A stretch of 54,739 nt of DNA, taken from positions 1-54,739 of the forward strand of contig JBFXGJ010000010.1 of assembly GCA_050178135.1 (NCBI GenBank), in the 5' to 3' direction. This stretch comes from UBA288 sp050178135 (lineage in GTDB: Archaea; Halobacteriota; Methanomicrobia; Methanomicrobiales; Methanospirillaceae). Below the pieces are notes generated by a model, which was not told the DNA's origin, searched no databases, and was given only the letters and a program-made list of their open reading frames with translations. Positions 31,277-39,604 of the stretch are shown here, piece after piece. A program made the translations under genes and the position numbers. How positions within the stretch are numbered: position 1 is the stretch's first letter; each line of letters begins with the position of its first letter.

Positions 31277-34010
31277 TCAGCGCAGTCGTGATCAGGCGGC
31301 GTCCCGCCCTGAGCGCGTCGGCACTCCGCTCGCGTTCGGGGGAGATTGCATGTGCCATGGTCATGTTTCCGCCTCCCTTCCCACCGAGCGCTTCAGCGAC
31401 CTCACCGAGAATCTCGCCGGCGTTCACCCGCGGTGTGCCCGAAGCGAGCACCATGTGAAGGCGGTCGCTTGAGGATGCGAGGAGAGCAACACCGTTCGCC
31501 TTTGCCAGTTTCCGTGCGAGGGCCGCCAGCTGCGAGGGGTCGACGTCGAGTTCACGGATCACCACGTGTGCCGGGCCGATCTGCTCGTATTCGATCTGGG
31601 TCAGTTCCAGCTCGACCAGTTTCTTTCTGAGCCGTTCAACCTCCTTTCCGCGGTCCTTCCACTCGGAAAAGAACCGCTGCACGGTCGTGGGCAGGTTCTC
31701 GGGCTGGATCCGGAGCTCGGTTGCTGCGTCTTTTAAAATCTGCTCAGTCTGCTGCATCGCCTCGATGGCGGCTCTTCCAGCTGCGAAGACGATCCGCTCG
31801 ATCCCGTCCTGGATATGCTCGACACCGAGGATCTTGATCACCCCGATCTCGCCCGTTGTCCGGACGTGGGTGCCGGCGCAGGCCTGGATCTCACTGCCCA
31901 CCTGGACCACCCGGATCCGCGCACCCGGGGGCACACCGCCCTGGTAGAGCGTGAAACCATACTTCTGCTCTGCCCGCTGCCGCTCCTCCTGCTTGATGTA
32001 CACCGGCTTGTTGTTCTGCAGGATCTCGTTCGCCCTGAGTTCGATCCTCCGGAGCTCGTCCTCGGTGATATGTTTGAAGTGCCTGATGTCCAGTCGCGCC
32101 GAGTCTGAACCGTTCTGGGAGCCCGCCTGGTGAATGTGAGCCCCGAGCACCTCCTTTGCCGCGTGCAGAAGGATGTGGGTCGCGGTATGGTGCCGCATGA
32201 GCGACCAGCGGCGCGCTTCGTCAACCATGCCCTTGACACGCTCCCCGCGCTTCAGGATGCCTCCGGTTACCCGGTGGAGGATCACGTCCCCAATCTTCAT
32301 GACGTCCTCGACACGGACCATCGACTCCGTCGTGAGGAGTGTGCCTGTGTCGGCGGGCTGTCCACCACCCTCGGGGTAGAAGAGGGTCTGGTCGAGGACC
32401 ACGAACCCGTCGAAGAAGTCGAGCACGATCGCCTCGAACTCGACCTCGCAGGGTTGTTCGTAGTAGAGTGCCCGTGTCGCCGGGAGGGATGCGATCCGGG
32501 GTTCGTACCGCGCCATCGGGTCATCACCGCTCTCTTTCTGGCTTTCCGAGTGCATCGAGGCGACGAGCGAGTAGAAGTTATCGGGGAGTTCGACGACGGC
32601 TCCTTCGGCGGCAGCCACCTCCCGGATGAGCTCAGCTGGCAGACCGTGCGAGTCGTAGAGGGTGATCACCTCGGAGAGCGGCACCTTTTCGGCCTTCTTT
32701 TTGTAGGACGACGCCACCTTCTGGATGATCCGGGTACCCCGTTCAATCGTCGCTCCGTATTTCTCAGTCTCTCGCTCGACGATCTCCCGGACGACATCGA
32801 TCGACTGTTCGAACTGCTCCTCGCCGATCGCCATCACCTGTCTCTCGACAAGGTCGGCCAGTGACAGGTCGAGTCGAAGGTCGTTCATGACCCGGAGGGT
32901 GCGCCTGAGCACCAGGCGGGCCAGGTACCCCTCGCGGACGTTGGACGGCACGATGCAGTCACCGAGCATATAGGCGAGGCACCGAGAGTGGTCCGCGATC
33001 GTATAGACCTGTTCGATCGGCGTGATCATCTTGGTGAGCCGGTCTATCGGGACGTCGATGGCGGCGGCTACCTTCTTCCGGAGTGCGAAGAGGTTCGGGC
33101 CGGAGATGTCCATCAGGCCGGCAAACTTCGCATTGAGCGCGAGGATCTTGGTGTAGTTCTTATCGGCGAGGTGGTGGTCGAGGCCCGCCTCCGAGAGGAG
33201 GGACGAGACGAGGTCGGGGAAGACCGCGTCGTAGATCGTCGGTGAACCCGAAGAGGCCCAGGTGAGACGTTCGAGTCCGTACCCTGTGTCGACGATCCGG
33301 TTCTGCATCGGGTAATAGAGCTTCCCCTCGAGCTCGACCGGAGTTTCGTTCGTCACCTGTCTCCCGAGCGACATGAAGACGAGGGTCGCCACCTCGAGGC
33401 CGCCGATCAGTACCTCCACCGAGGGGCCGGCGTTGCCACCGCCGACCCACGGGTGTTCCTTGTAGGTGACTCGTGTCAGGTCCCCGCCGATGGAGGAGAG
33501 GAACTGGTCGCAGAGCTCGACAGTCCGGTCTTTCCAGTAGATCTCGGTCGTCGCGTTGTTGAACGCGTGGTGGGCCATCATCTCGAAGAGGGTGAGATGC
33601 CTGCCCGATCGTCCGACCGAGTCGAGGTCGTTGAGGCGAATGCAGGGCTGTGAGATGGTAAGGGGGTTTGCAGGCGGCGGGACCTGGCCACCGGTCACGA
33701 ATGGCTGGAAGTCCGCGATCGAAGCGATTGTCAGGTAGATGTCGTCGCGCCAGCGCGCAGCGACGGGGTACCGGTCGATCCGGGTATGCTCGTGCCGCTC
33801 GAAGAATGAGAGGTAGGCCTCGCGCATCTCGGGAAGGGTGTGAGGTGCGAAGACTGGGTCCCCGATGAACGAGTACGGCTCGCAGGGGGCGTCGCCGCAG
33901 ACCTGCCGCTCCGGATCCCGGGTCCAGAACGCTGCTCCACAGCTGGTGCAGATGCGCCGCTCGAATCCCTCGGACCTGAAGTATTCGAGCTGATAATCCT
34001 GTTCACTCAT
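31269..34010 (-). CDS. alaS: Alanyl-tRNA synthetase, archaeal type
   Basis: Charges tRNA-Ala and edits mischarged Ser/Gly. At 913 residues it is the archaeal form, with an N-terminal extension carrying a Cys-rich element (CTSCGAAFW ... CGDAPC). The class II core follows (LFEMMAHHAFNN, then GGGNAGPSVEVLIGGLE). The editing-domain zinc ligands are His608 and His612 in HTATH, and Cys711 and His715 in CAGTH. A C-terminal DHHA1-like region ends with GGKGGGNMTMAHA. GAGG lies shortly before the ATG and a minus-strand TATA tract is at 34046-34062. The HTH regulator follows with an 8-bp overlap. Confidence 0.97.
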   Translation of the reverse strand: MSEQDYQLEYFRSEGFERRICTSCGAAFWTRDPERQVCGDAPCEPYSFIGDPVFAPHTLPEMREAYLSFFERHEHTRIDRYPVAARWRDDIYLTIASIADFQPFVTGGQVPPPANPLTISQPCIRLNDLDSVGRSGRHLTLFEMMAHHAFNNATTEIYWKDRTVELCDQFLSSIGGDLTRVTYKEHPWVGGGNAGPSVEVLIGGLEVATLVFMSLGRQVTNETPVELEGKLYYPMQNRIVDTGYGLERLTWASSGSPTIYDAVFPDLVSSLLSEAGLDHHLADKNYTKILALNAKFAGLMDISGPNLFALRKKVAAAIDVPIDRLTKMITPIEQVYTIADHSRCLAYMLGDCIVPSNVREGYLARLVLRRTLRVMNDLRLDLSLADLVERQVMAIGEEQFEQSIDVVREIVERETEKYGATIERGTRIIQKVASSYKKKAEKVPLSEVITLYDSHGLPAELIREVAAAEGAVVELPDNFYSLVASMHSESQKESGDDPMARYEPRIASLPATRALYYEQPCEVEFEAIVLDFFDGFVVLDQTLFYPEGGGQPADTGTLLTTESMVRVEDVMKIGDVILHRVTGGILKRGERVKGMVDEARRWSLMRHHTATHILLHAAKEVLGAHIHQAGSQNGSDSARLDIRHFKHITEDELRRIELRANEILQNNKPVYIKQEERQRAEQKYGFTLYQGGVPPGARIRVVQVGSEIQACAGTHVRTTGEIGVIKILGVEHIQDGIERIVFAAGRAAIEAMQQTEQILKDAATELRIQPENLPTTVQRFFSEWKDRGKEVERLRKKLVELELTQIEYEQIGPAHVVIRELDVDPSQLAALARKLAKANGVALLASSSDRLHMVLASGTPRVNAGEILGEVAEALGGKGGGNMTMAHAISPERERSADALRAGRRLITTALNG

Positions 34011-34045
34011 GAAGCCTCACGTGTACATGCTAAATTGAGGCTGGA

Positions 34046-34062
34046 CTCGATAAATACTGTGC
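34046..34062 (-). promoter_or_regulatory. TATA element for alaS
   Basis: The minus strand reads CAGTATTTATCGAG, giving a TATA box about 44 bp upstream of the alaS ATG and a leader of about 17 nt. It lies in the short gap after the SWIM-finger gene. Confidence 0.5.
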
Positions 34063-34075
34063 GTTTTTTTCTGTT

Positions 34076-34387
34076 TCAGTCAAGGGCTGCATGGTACCAG
34101 AGGTCGTACTCTTCGCAGGCGCCGGTGAGGACTGCGATCCGCGCCGCGAGCTGGTGCCAGCAGAAGGCGTTTCCGATGAGGGAACGGTCACAGGTACAGA
34201 GCTCCTCCTCGACAACGTACTCGTCGTTCGTTCCCACCACCACCACGAAGTCGAGGTACCGCTTTACTGACCCGGATTCGACCGCCTCCAGTGCACGCCG
34301 CCCCTGCTCGCCGTAGCACTCCAGGACCGCCCGCCGCGTCCGCTCGGAAAGAGGCCTATTGCTCCGGGCCCGGGTCGGGTCGGTCAT
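34076..34387 (-). CDS. SWIM zinc-finger protein
   Basis: A 103-residue protein containing a SWIM-type zinc site, CTCDRSLIGNAFCWH: CxC followed eight residues later by CxH. The rest is helical, with an Arg-rich N-terminus and the VKRYLDFVVVVGTNDEYVVE beta segment before the finger. SWIM fingers mediate DNA or protein contacts, for example in archaeal recombination mediators; the exact role here is unknown. It lies 9 bp downstream of the NIF3 gene on the same strand, so it is probably co-transcribed with it. Confidence 0.72.
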   Translation of the reverse strand: MTDPTRARSNRPLSERTRRAVLECYGEQGRRALEAVESGSVKRYLDFVVVVGTNDEYVVEEELCTCDRSLIGNAFCWHQLAARIAVLTGACEEYDLWYHAALD

Positions 34388-34396
34388 GGATCCCTG

Positions 34397-35101
34397 TTAC
34401 CGATGGAGCTGGAGTGCAGGAGGATCGTCGATATATTCCCAGCCCTTTCGCTCGGCCAGCGCCTGCATACCGGGTGCCTCGAGGGCGTAGTGGGTCGACT
34501 CCAGGCAGGGGATGGGGGACTCCCGTGCGACGTGGTGCCTCAACTCTGCCGAGAGAAAGGCATCTGCGCCGAGGTCGGCCGCTTCCCGGATCAGCGCTGG
34601 ATCAAACCCGCTGCCGCCGACGACGGCGAGTCGCTCGATGCGCGAGACGCGGCCATAGGCGCGAATGGGGCCGATCACCGCTGCGATCGCGTCGAGGTCG
34701 GTCGAGGTCCGTCCCACGAGTCCCAGGGCGAGGGGTTGCCGATCGGTGAGGCCGAGACGGTCGGCGAGGGCGTCGTTGATCCCACCCTCGGCGCGGTCGA
34801 AGTTGGTATGCATCACGTAGAGGTGCATCCCCGCACCGAGTAGAACTCGGAGCAGGCGGGCCGTCTCGCCGGTCACCCGGTGGACGGGTACGAAGAGCGG
34901 AGAGTGGTGGACGATCAAAACGTCGGCCCCTAGCGCTGTTGCGCTCATTGCCACTCGCACGGTCGCATCGAGGGCGACGGCAACCTTATGGACCGGTCGT
35001 ACCCCCTCCACAACGAGCCCGATACGCTCCACATCGTAGGGCTCGGCGAGCTCGGGGGGTGCGAGTGCTTCCATCTCCCTGGTGAACGCCTCGATCTCCA
35101 T
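34397..35101 (-). CDS. NIF3-like dinuclear metal-centre protein (DUF34)
   Basis: A 234-residue member of the NIF3/DUF34 family, toroidal hexamers with a dimetal site and a disputed physiological role (GTP cyclohydrolase-like or metal-chaperone functions have been proposed). Metal-ligand motifs are VHHSPLF, MHTNFDRAEGGIND, and near the C-terminus LSAELRHH. The ATG at 35101 is chosen; an earlier frame opening uses TTG. An AT-rich tract about 26 bp upstream suggests a leaderless transcript. It is divergent from the sulfurtransferase operon and followed by the SWIM-finger gene. Confidence 0.9.
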   Translation of the reverse strand: MEIEAFTREMEALAPPELAEPYDVERIGLVVEGVRPVHKVAVALDATVRVAMSATALGADVLIVHHSPLFVPVHRVTGETARLLRVLLGAGMHLYVMHTNFDRAEGGINDALADRLGLTDRQPLALGLVGRTSTDLDAIAAVIGPIRAYGRVSRIERLAVVGGSGFDPALIREAADLGADAFLSAELRHHVARESPIPCLESTHYALEAPGMQALAERKGWEYIDDPPALQLHR

Positions 35102-35162
35102 GAGGGGATATGTGGTCGCTATCGGCAAAAAGCCCCGCCCCGTATGCGCTACAGTAATACGA

Positions 35163-35175
35163 AAACATATTTCTA
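35163..35175 (+). promoter_or_regulatory. TATA element of the homocysteine-synthesis operon
   Basis: AAACATATTTCTA is centred about 28 bp upstream of the ATG at 35198. No Shine-Dalgarno is visible, so the first gene of the operon is probably leaderless. Confidence 0.55.
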
Positions 35176-35197
35176 TTCACACATTGAACCGTTCAGC

Positions 35198-36703
35198 ATG
35201 GAGAGGACCATCGACCTGGTCAACGAGCGGATCAGGGACGGCAATGCCGTCGTGGTGACGGCCGAACGGATGCCGGACCTGGTCGCCGAGCTCGGGGAAG
35301 AGGGCGCGCTTGCCGAGGTGGACGTCGTGACGACCGGTACCTTCGGGGCGATGTGCTCGTCAGGGGTGTTCCTGAACTTCGGCCATGCCGATCCCCCAAT
35401 CCGGATGGAGCGGGTCTGGCTGAACGATGTCGAAGCGTATGCCGGGATCGCCGCTGTGGACGCCTATCTCGGGGCGACCCAGCAGTCCGAGACCCGGCGG
35501 GACGAGTACGGAGGAGCGCACGTGATCGAGGACCTGGTCTCGGGCAACTCGGTCGAGCTCCGTGCCCACTCGCGCGGGACAGATTGCTATCCCCGGCGAA
35601 CGGTCCGGACAGAGGTGGGCCTTTCGGATCTCAACCAGGCGGTCATGGTGAATCCCAGGAACGCCTACCAGCGGTACAACGCGGCGGTGAACACCTCCGA
35701 CCGGGTGCTTCACACCTACATGGGCATGCTCCTCCCGAACCATGGCAACGTGACGTACTCCGGCGCCGGCGTCCTGAACCCGATCTCCAACGATCCTACC
35801 TTCCGCTACATCGGGGCGGGCGTCCCGATCTTCCTCGGCGGTGGTGAAGGGGTCATCATCGGCGAGGGGACCCAGCATTCGCCGGCAGGAGGATTCGGAA
35901 CCCTGATGGTGAGCGGTGACATGAAGGGCATGAGCTCCGAGTATCTCCGGGCCGCCACGATGCACGGGTACGGTGTCACGCTCTATGTTGGGCTCGGCGT
36001 TCCGATCCCGGTCCTCGACATCGAGACGGTCCGCGCCACCGCGGTAACCGATGCCGGGATCGAGGTCGACGTGGTCGATTACTCGGTCCCCGAGCGATCC
36101 CGCCCCACTATCCGGACGGTCTCCTACGCCGATCTCCGATCGGGAAAGGTCATGATCGAGGGAGAGGAGGTGACGACATCCCCGCTCTCTTCGTTCAGGC
36201 GTGCACGCCAGGTCGCCGAGGACCTCGCCGAACGGATTACTGCCGGCCGGATGACCCTGGCCCTTCCCACCCGCCGGATCGACGCGACCAGGTCGGCCCG
36301 TCCCATGCGTGAGATCGCCCAGGGTCCCCGCGTTCGTGAGATTATGGACCGCCAGGTCGTCTCGATCACCGGCGACGACCCGGTCACCGAGGCAGCGAAG
36401 AAACTCCTGAAGGGCGAGACCAACCACCTGGTCGTGCTGGATGGTGCGGGTCGCCTCGCCGGCATCGTCACCACCTACGATCTCTCGAAGGCCGTCCTCC
36501 GTCCTGAGCGGGCCCGTTCAGTGGCTAATGTCATGACACGGCGCGTTATCACCACCGTTCCCGACGAACCCGTGGACATCGCCGCCCAGAAACTGCGGCG
36601 GAACAATATCAGTGCCCTGCCGGTGGTGGACGCCGACCGGCGCGTTGTGGGGATGCTGACGGCAAACAATCTTTCGCGTCTTATCGGGAGGGGACGCGAA
36701 TGA
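35198..36703 (+). CDS. L-aspartate semialdehyde sulfurtransferase, DUF39 (HcyBio) plus CBS pair
   Basis: A 501-residue protein corresponding to the MA1821-type enzyme, which with its ferredoxin partner converts aspartate semialdehyde to homocysteine in methanogens lacking the O-acetylhomoserine route. The DUF39/HcyBio domain (1 to about 370) contains GTFGAMCSSGVFLNFGHA with Cys53 and TDCYPRR with Cys130, positions expected for the reactive cysteines, plus GGGEGVIIGEGTQHSPAGG. Two CBS domains follow from about 385 (REIMDRQVVSITGDDPVTEA; VMTRRVITTVPDEPVD) and may sense adenosyl ligands. The ATG at 35198 is supported by the TATA spacing. The stop overlaps the next gene by 4 bp. Confidence 0.92.
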   Translation: MERTIDLVNERIRDGNAVVVTAERMPDLVAELGEEGALAEVDVVTTGTFGAMCSSGVFLNFGHADPPIRMERVWLNDVEAYAGIAAVDAYLGATQQSETRRDEYGGAHVIEDLVSGNSVELRAHSRGTDCYPRRTVRTEVGLSDLNQAVMVNPRNAYQRYNAAVNTSDRVLHTYMGMLLPNHGNVTYSGAGVLNPISNDPTFRYIGAGVPIFLGGGEGVIIGEGTQHSPAGGFGTLMVSGDMKGMSSEYLRAATMHGYGVTLYVGLGVPIPVLDIETVRATAVTDAGIEVDVVDYSVPERSRPTIRTVSYADLRSGKVMIEGEEVTTSPLSSFRRARQVAEDLAERITAGRMTLALPTRRIDATRSARPMREIAQGPRVREIMDRQVVSITGDDPVTEAAKKLLKGETNHLVVLDGAGRLAGIVTTYDLSKAVLRPERARSVANVMTRRVITTVPDEPVDIAAQKLRRNNISALPVVDADRRVVGMLTANNLSRLIGRGRE

Positions 36704-37086
36704 AACTCGTCGTGACCTTCTCCCGGAAACGGGGCCGGGAGCCGGTAATCGCCCAGGTGGTGCGGGACACGGGGATCCTGATCAACGTCGAGCGAGCGCA
36801 GATCGACTCACACGAGGGGGAAGCCCTGATCGAGGTGCCCGACGAGGCCTGCCAGCTCGTGCGCGAGCGGATGGAGGCACTGGGTGCGACGACGCGCCGC
36901 CTCGACAGGACGATCCTCTTTGACCGGGACGAGTGCGTCGACTGTGGCGCCTGTATCTCGATCTGCCCCCAGGATGTCTTCTCCTTCGATGAGACCTGGA
37001 AATTGAACGTGGACGAGTCACACTGTGTTCTCTGCGGTAAGTGCATGCTCGCCTGCCCGCACGGCGCCCTCTCCCTCCAACTCTGA
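36700..37086 (+). CDS. NIL-domain ferredoxin, sulfurtransferase partner
   Basis: A 128-residue MA1822-type protein. An N-terminal NIL domain (about 1-75) precedes two [4Fe-4S] motifs, CVDCGACISICP and CVLCGKCMLACP. It supplies electrons or persulfide handling to the DUF39 sulfurtransferase encoded just upstream, with which it overlaps by 4 bp. The same NIL-ferredoxin architecture is restricted largely to anaerobes with this homocysteine route. Its stop codon overlaps the start of the UPF0280 gene by one base. Confidence 0.93.
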   Translation: MKLVVTFSRKRGREPVIAQVVRDTGILINVERAQIDSHEGEALIEVPDEACQLVRERMEALGATTRRLDRTILFDRDECVDCGACISICPQDVFSFDETWKLNVDESHCVLCGKCMLACPHGALSLQL

Positions 37087-37799
37087 TGATCCGGGAGCGC
37101 TTCCATCACCGCGAGACGCACGCCACCCTTCTCGCCGAGAAGGAGGCGCACCTCTGCGTTGCGAAGGAGGCGATACTGAAGGCCAGGGTCGCGATCGAAC
37201 GGGCGGCAGCCCGCGACCCGTTCTTCCTCGCGAGCCTTGAGCCCTGCGATCCGGGAGAGGACCACCCCATCGTCCGTCGGATGGTTTGGGCCGCCGGCGA
37301 GGCTGGTGTCGGGCCGATGGCGTCCGTTGCTGGGGCAGTGGCGACCGCCGGTGTCGAGGCGATGGTCAGCGCCGGTGCATCCTTCGGCGTGGTCGAGAAC
37401 GGCGGTGACATCGCGTTCATCACCGATCGGCCCCTGCGTATCGGCGTCCATGCGGGCGCGTCCGCCTGCTCCGATCGGTTCGCATTCGTTCTGCCGCCCA
37501 CGGACCGGGTGCGGGGGTGCTGCACTTCGTCAGCGACGGTCGGCCCTTCGATCTCTTTTGGCATGGCAGACGCAGTCACCGTCTTTGGCCCAGACCCCGT
37601 GCTGACCGATGCCTGGGCGACGCGGCTCTGTAACGACCTCCGGCCGGACGAGCGGTCGGTCCTTGACCGGCTCGATCCAGCACGGATCACGGGCATCTGC
37701 GCCATCTTCGATCGCCTGGTGGTCCGCTGGGGCTCGATCCCGCCAGTGGTCCACGCGCGGGTCGACCCGGCGCTGATTACGGCAGCCGACTCGGTCTAG
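37086..37799 (+). CDS. UPF0280 family protein (ApbE-like)
   Basis: A 237-residue UPF0280 member, distantly ApbE-like, with the family signature blocks DHPIVRRM, PMASVAGAVA, VENGGDIAF and a later CTSSATVGPSISFG. The start ATG overlaps the preceding stop (TGATG), so translation is coupled to the NIL ferredoxin gene. The function is not established; the conserved neighbourhood with the sulfurtransferase pair points to a role in sulfur or homocysteine metabolism, perhaps maturation of a flavin- or cluster-containing component. That role is inference. Its 3' end overlaps the convergent acidic-protein gene by 4 bp. Confidence 0.88.
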   Translation: MIRERFHHRETHATLLAEKEAHLCVAKEAILKARVAIERAAARDPFFLASLEPCDPGEDHPIVRRMVWAAGEAGVGPMASVAGAVATAGVEAMVSAGASFGVVENGGDIAFITDRPLRIGVHAGASACSDRFAFVLPPTDRVRGCCTSSATVGPSISFGMADAVTVFGPDPVLTDAWATRLCNDLRPDERSVLDRLDPARITGICAIFDRLVVRWGSIPPVVHARVDPALITAADSV

Positions 37800-38284
37800 G
37801 CGTTCTCGTCGACGTAGGCACGCGCCTCGTCATAGGCCTCGGGCCCCTCGAACCGGGCGAGCAGAGCCTCTCCGTCGCTGACGCCGATAAAGCCCCGGCG
37901 GTCCCGGACGAAGAAGACGAGCTCGAAGAGATCCCGGTGCTCGAGGAGGACTCCCGAGCGGGTTGCGAGGGCTGGTTCGAGCTCCAGTCGCTCGCGGGCG
38001 AGGTCGTCGGGCTCGAAGCGGAAGATGTAGTAGAAGACCTGCCTGGCGTTCAGCAGGTTGGATCCCAGGAGTTCCCAGCGCAGGTCGGGGTCGAGACCAT
38101 CGAGCCGCGCTGCGATGCAGGCAACATCGTCCTCGCACTCCTCGAAGATGTCATCTGCCACAGCCTCCATCTCTTCGGCAGGATCGATCCACTCCTCGAC
38201 ACCATCGTCCTCGTCTTCGAACGCATCGTCCGCCTCTTCACCGAGGTACTCCTCGTCGTCCTCGTCAGAACGTCGCCCGATCAT
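37796..38284 (-). CDS. Acidic hypothetical protein
   Basis: A 162-residue protein not assigned to a family. After MIGRRSDEDDEEYLGEE comes a strongly acidic, probably disordered segment to about residue 50. A folded region follows with LDPDLRWELLGSNLLNARQ, YYIFRFEPDDLARERLEL and a beta segment LFELVFFVRDRRGFIG. GGAG lies about 9 nt before the ATG at 38284; the open frame continues upstream but crosses the shared promoter. It is divergent from the asparagine-synthase-like gene and convergent with UPF0280. Confidence 0.7.
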   Translation of the reverse strand: MIGRRSDEDDEEYLGEEADDAFEDEDDGVEEWIDPAEEMEAVADDIFEECEDDVACIAARLDGLDPDLRWELLGSNLLNARQVFYYIFRFEPDDLARERLELEPALATRSGVLLEHRDLFELVFFVRDRRGFIGVSDGEALLARFEGPEAYDEARAYVDENA

Positions 38285-38310
38285 ATGAGGAACTCCATGG
38301 CCGACCGAGT

Positions 38311-38330
38311 CATTTATTATTTCTCCTTCT
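38311..38330. promoter_or_regulatory. Bidirectional promoter, acidic protein / asparagine-synthase-like gene
   Basis: CATTTATTATTT (38311-38322) is the only AT-rich tract in the 65-bp divergent gap. It lies about 28-34 bp from both starts (38284 minus, 38350 plus), so one nearly symmetrical element could serve both genes. Confidence 0.5.
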
Positions 38331-38349
38331 CCGCCAGACGCCAACAGGA

Positions 38350-39345
38350 ATGTTGCTGCGAGGGTGGACGGAGCTCGATGGCCAGCGTTGTGCACCGGGC
38401 CAGCTCGAGGAGTTGCTCCGCGCGGATGACCCCCGGATCGCGCGCCTCGGCGGGGAGTTCTATTTCGAGGTCGATGGGTGGCGCGGACGGGACGCGCTCG
38501 GTATTATGCCGGGCGCGTGCCCTCCCGGGGAGCTGCAACTGGATGGGGTTCTGCTCCGAAGGATCGAGCCGGAGGTGCCGGACCTCTCGCTCGGGGACGC
38601 GATAGAACTGGCCGTTCGGCGGCGCGCGGACGAGGGCGTGGTGGCGCTCTCGGGTGGCGTCGACTCGGCCCTCATCGCGGCAATCGCGGGCCGGCCCTGC
38701 GTTGCCGTCGGGCTGGAAGGGAGCCATGACCTTGAACGGGCCCGGTATGTCGCGGATCTCCTCCACCTCGACCTGGCCGAGGTGGTGATCCCACCCGAGC
38801 GCATCCCCGGGGTGCTGAAAGAGGTGCTGGGCGTCATTCCCGTCAAGAGTCCCCTGAACGCCTCGATCGCAGCGACCCTGTACTTCGTCGCCGAGTGGGC
38901 GGGGGCCCGGGGATACGAACGGATCCTGGCGGGGCAGGGGGCAGACGAGGTCTTTGGCGGATATGCCCGGTATGCCGGCACGGAGGACCTCGGGGCGATG
39001 CTCGCGCGCGACTTCGCTTCGCTCCCAGTTCAGAGGGCCCGCGACCAGGAAACCGTCGGCATCTTCGGCTGTTATCTCTCGATGCCCTATCTGGATCCCG
39101 CGGTCCTGCAGGCGGTCCGCGCGCTACCGGTGACGCGTCTCGTCGGTGCGGGGCCTGGCAAGGCGGCGCTCCGGGAGGTTGCCGCGACATGGATTCCCCC
39201 CGAAATCGCGGCGTATCCCAAGAAAGCGATGCAGTATGGTTCGGGTGTCTGGCGGGAGATTCGCCGGCTGTCCCGTCATAACGGTTATAAAAACGCGGTG
39301 CAAGGGTACTTAACCACCCTGGAGAGGAACGAGCATGGTCGATGA
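38350..39345 (+). CDS. Asparagine synthase-like ATP-pyrophosphatase without glutaminase domain
   Basis: A 331-residue protein. The PP-loop ALSGGVDSALIAAI matches the synthetase half of AsnB, as do VKSPLNASIAATLYF, AGQGADEVFGGYARY and the late PKKAMQYGSG. The N-terminal ~80 residues are short and lack the Cys2 nucleophile and folds of a class II glutamine amidotransferase, so ammonia would have to come from another source or the substrate differs. The gene overlaps gatC by 11 bp and leads the gatCAB block, implying co-expression with the tRNA-dependent amidotransferase. The ATG at 38350 is chosen because the shared promoter lies just upstream. Confidence 0.82.
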   Translation: MLLRGWTELDGQRCAPGQLEELLRADDPRIARLGGEFYFEVDGWRGRDALGIMPGACPPGELQLDGVLLRRIEPEVPDLSLGDAIELAVRRRADEGVVALSGGVDSALIAAIAGRPCVAVGLEGSHDLERARYVADLLHLDLAEVVIPPERIPGVLKEVLGVIPVKSPLNASIAATLYFVAEWAGARGYERILAGQGADEVFGGYARYAGTEDLGAMLARDFASLPVQRARDQETVGIFGCYLSMPYLDPAVLQAVRALPVTRLVGAGPGKAALREVAATWIPPEIAAYPKKAMQYGSGVWREIRRLSRHNGYKNAVQGYLTTLERNEHGR

Positions 39346-39604
39346 GAGCGATGTCCGGCGGATTGCCGAGCTCGCGGATGTGGGGATTCCGGCCGATGTG
39401 CTGCCAACCTTTACCGCGCAGTTCAACCGGATTCTCGAATACTTCGATATACTGGATACCCTGGGCGAGGAACGCGCCGGGGAGCGACGCCTGCACACGA
39501 TCCTCCGTGAGGACGTGGTCTGCCCGTCACTACCGCACGAGGCGGTGCTGGAGAACGCTGCAGAGAGCGAGGAAGGGTTCGTGAAGGCCCCGAGGGTGAT
39601 GTGA
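39335..39604 (+). CDS. gatC: Asp/Glu-tRNA amidotransferase subunit C
   Basis: The small 89-residue stabilising subunit of the GatCAB complex. It has the typical start ESDVRRIAELADVGI, central FNRILEYFDILDTL helix and C-terminal LREDVVCPSLPHEAVLENA. Length is normal. It overlaps the preceding asparagine-synthase-like gene by 11 bp and its stop overlaps the gatA start. Confidence 0.94.
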   Translation: MVDESDVRRIAELADVGIPADVLPTFTAQFNRILEYFDILDTLGEERAGERRLHTILREDVVCPSLPHEAVLENAAESEEGFVKAPRVM

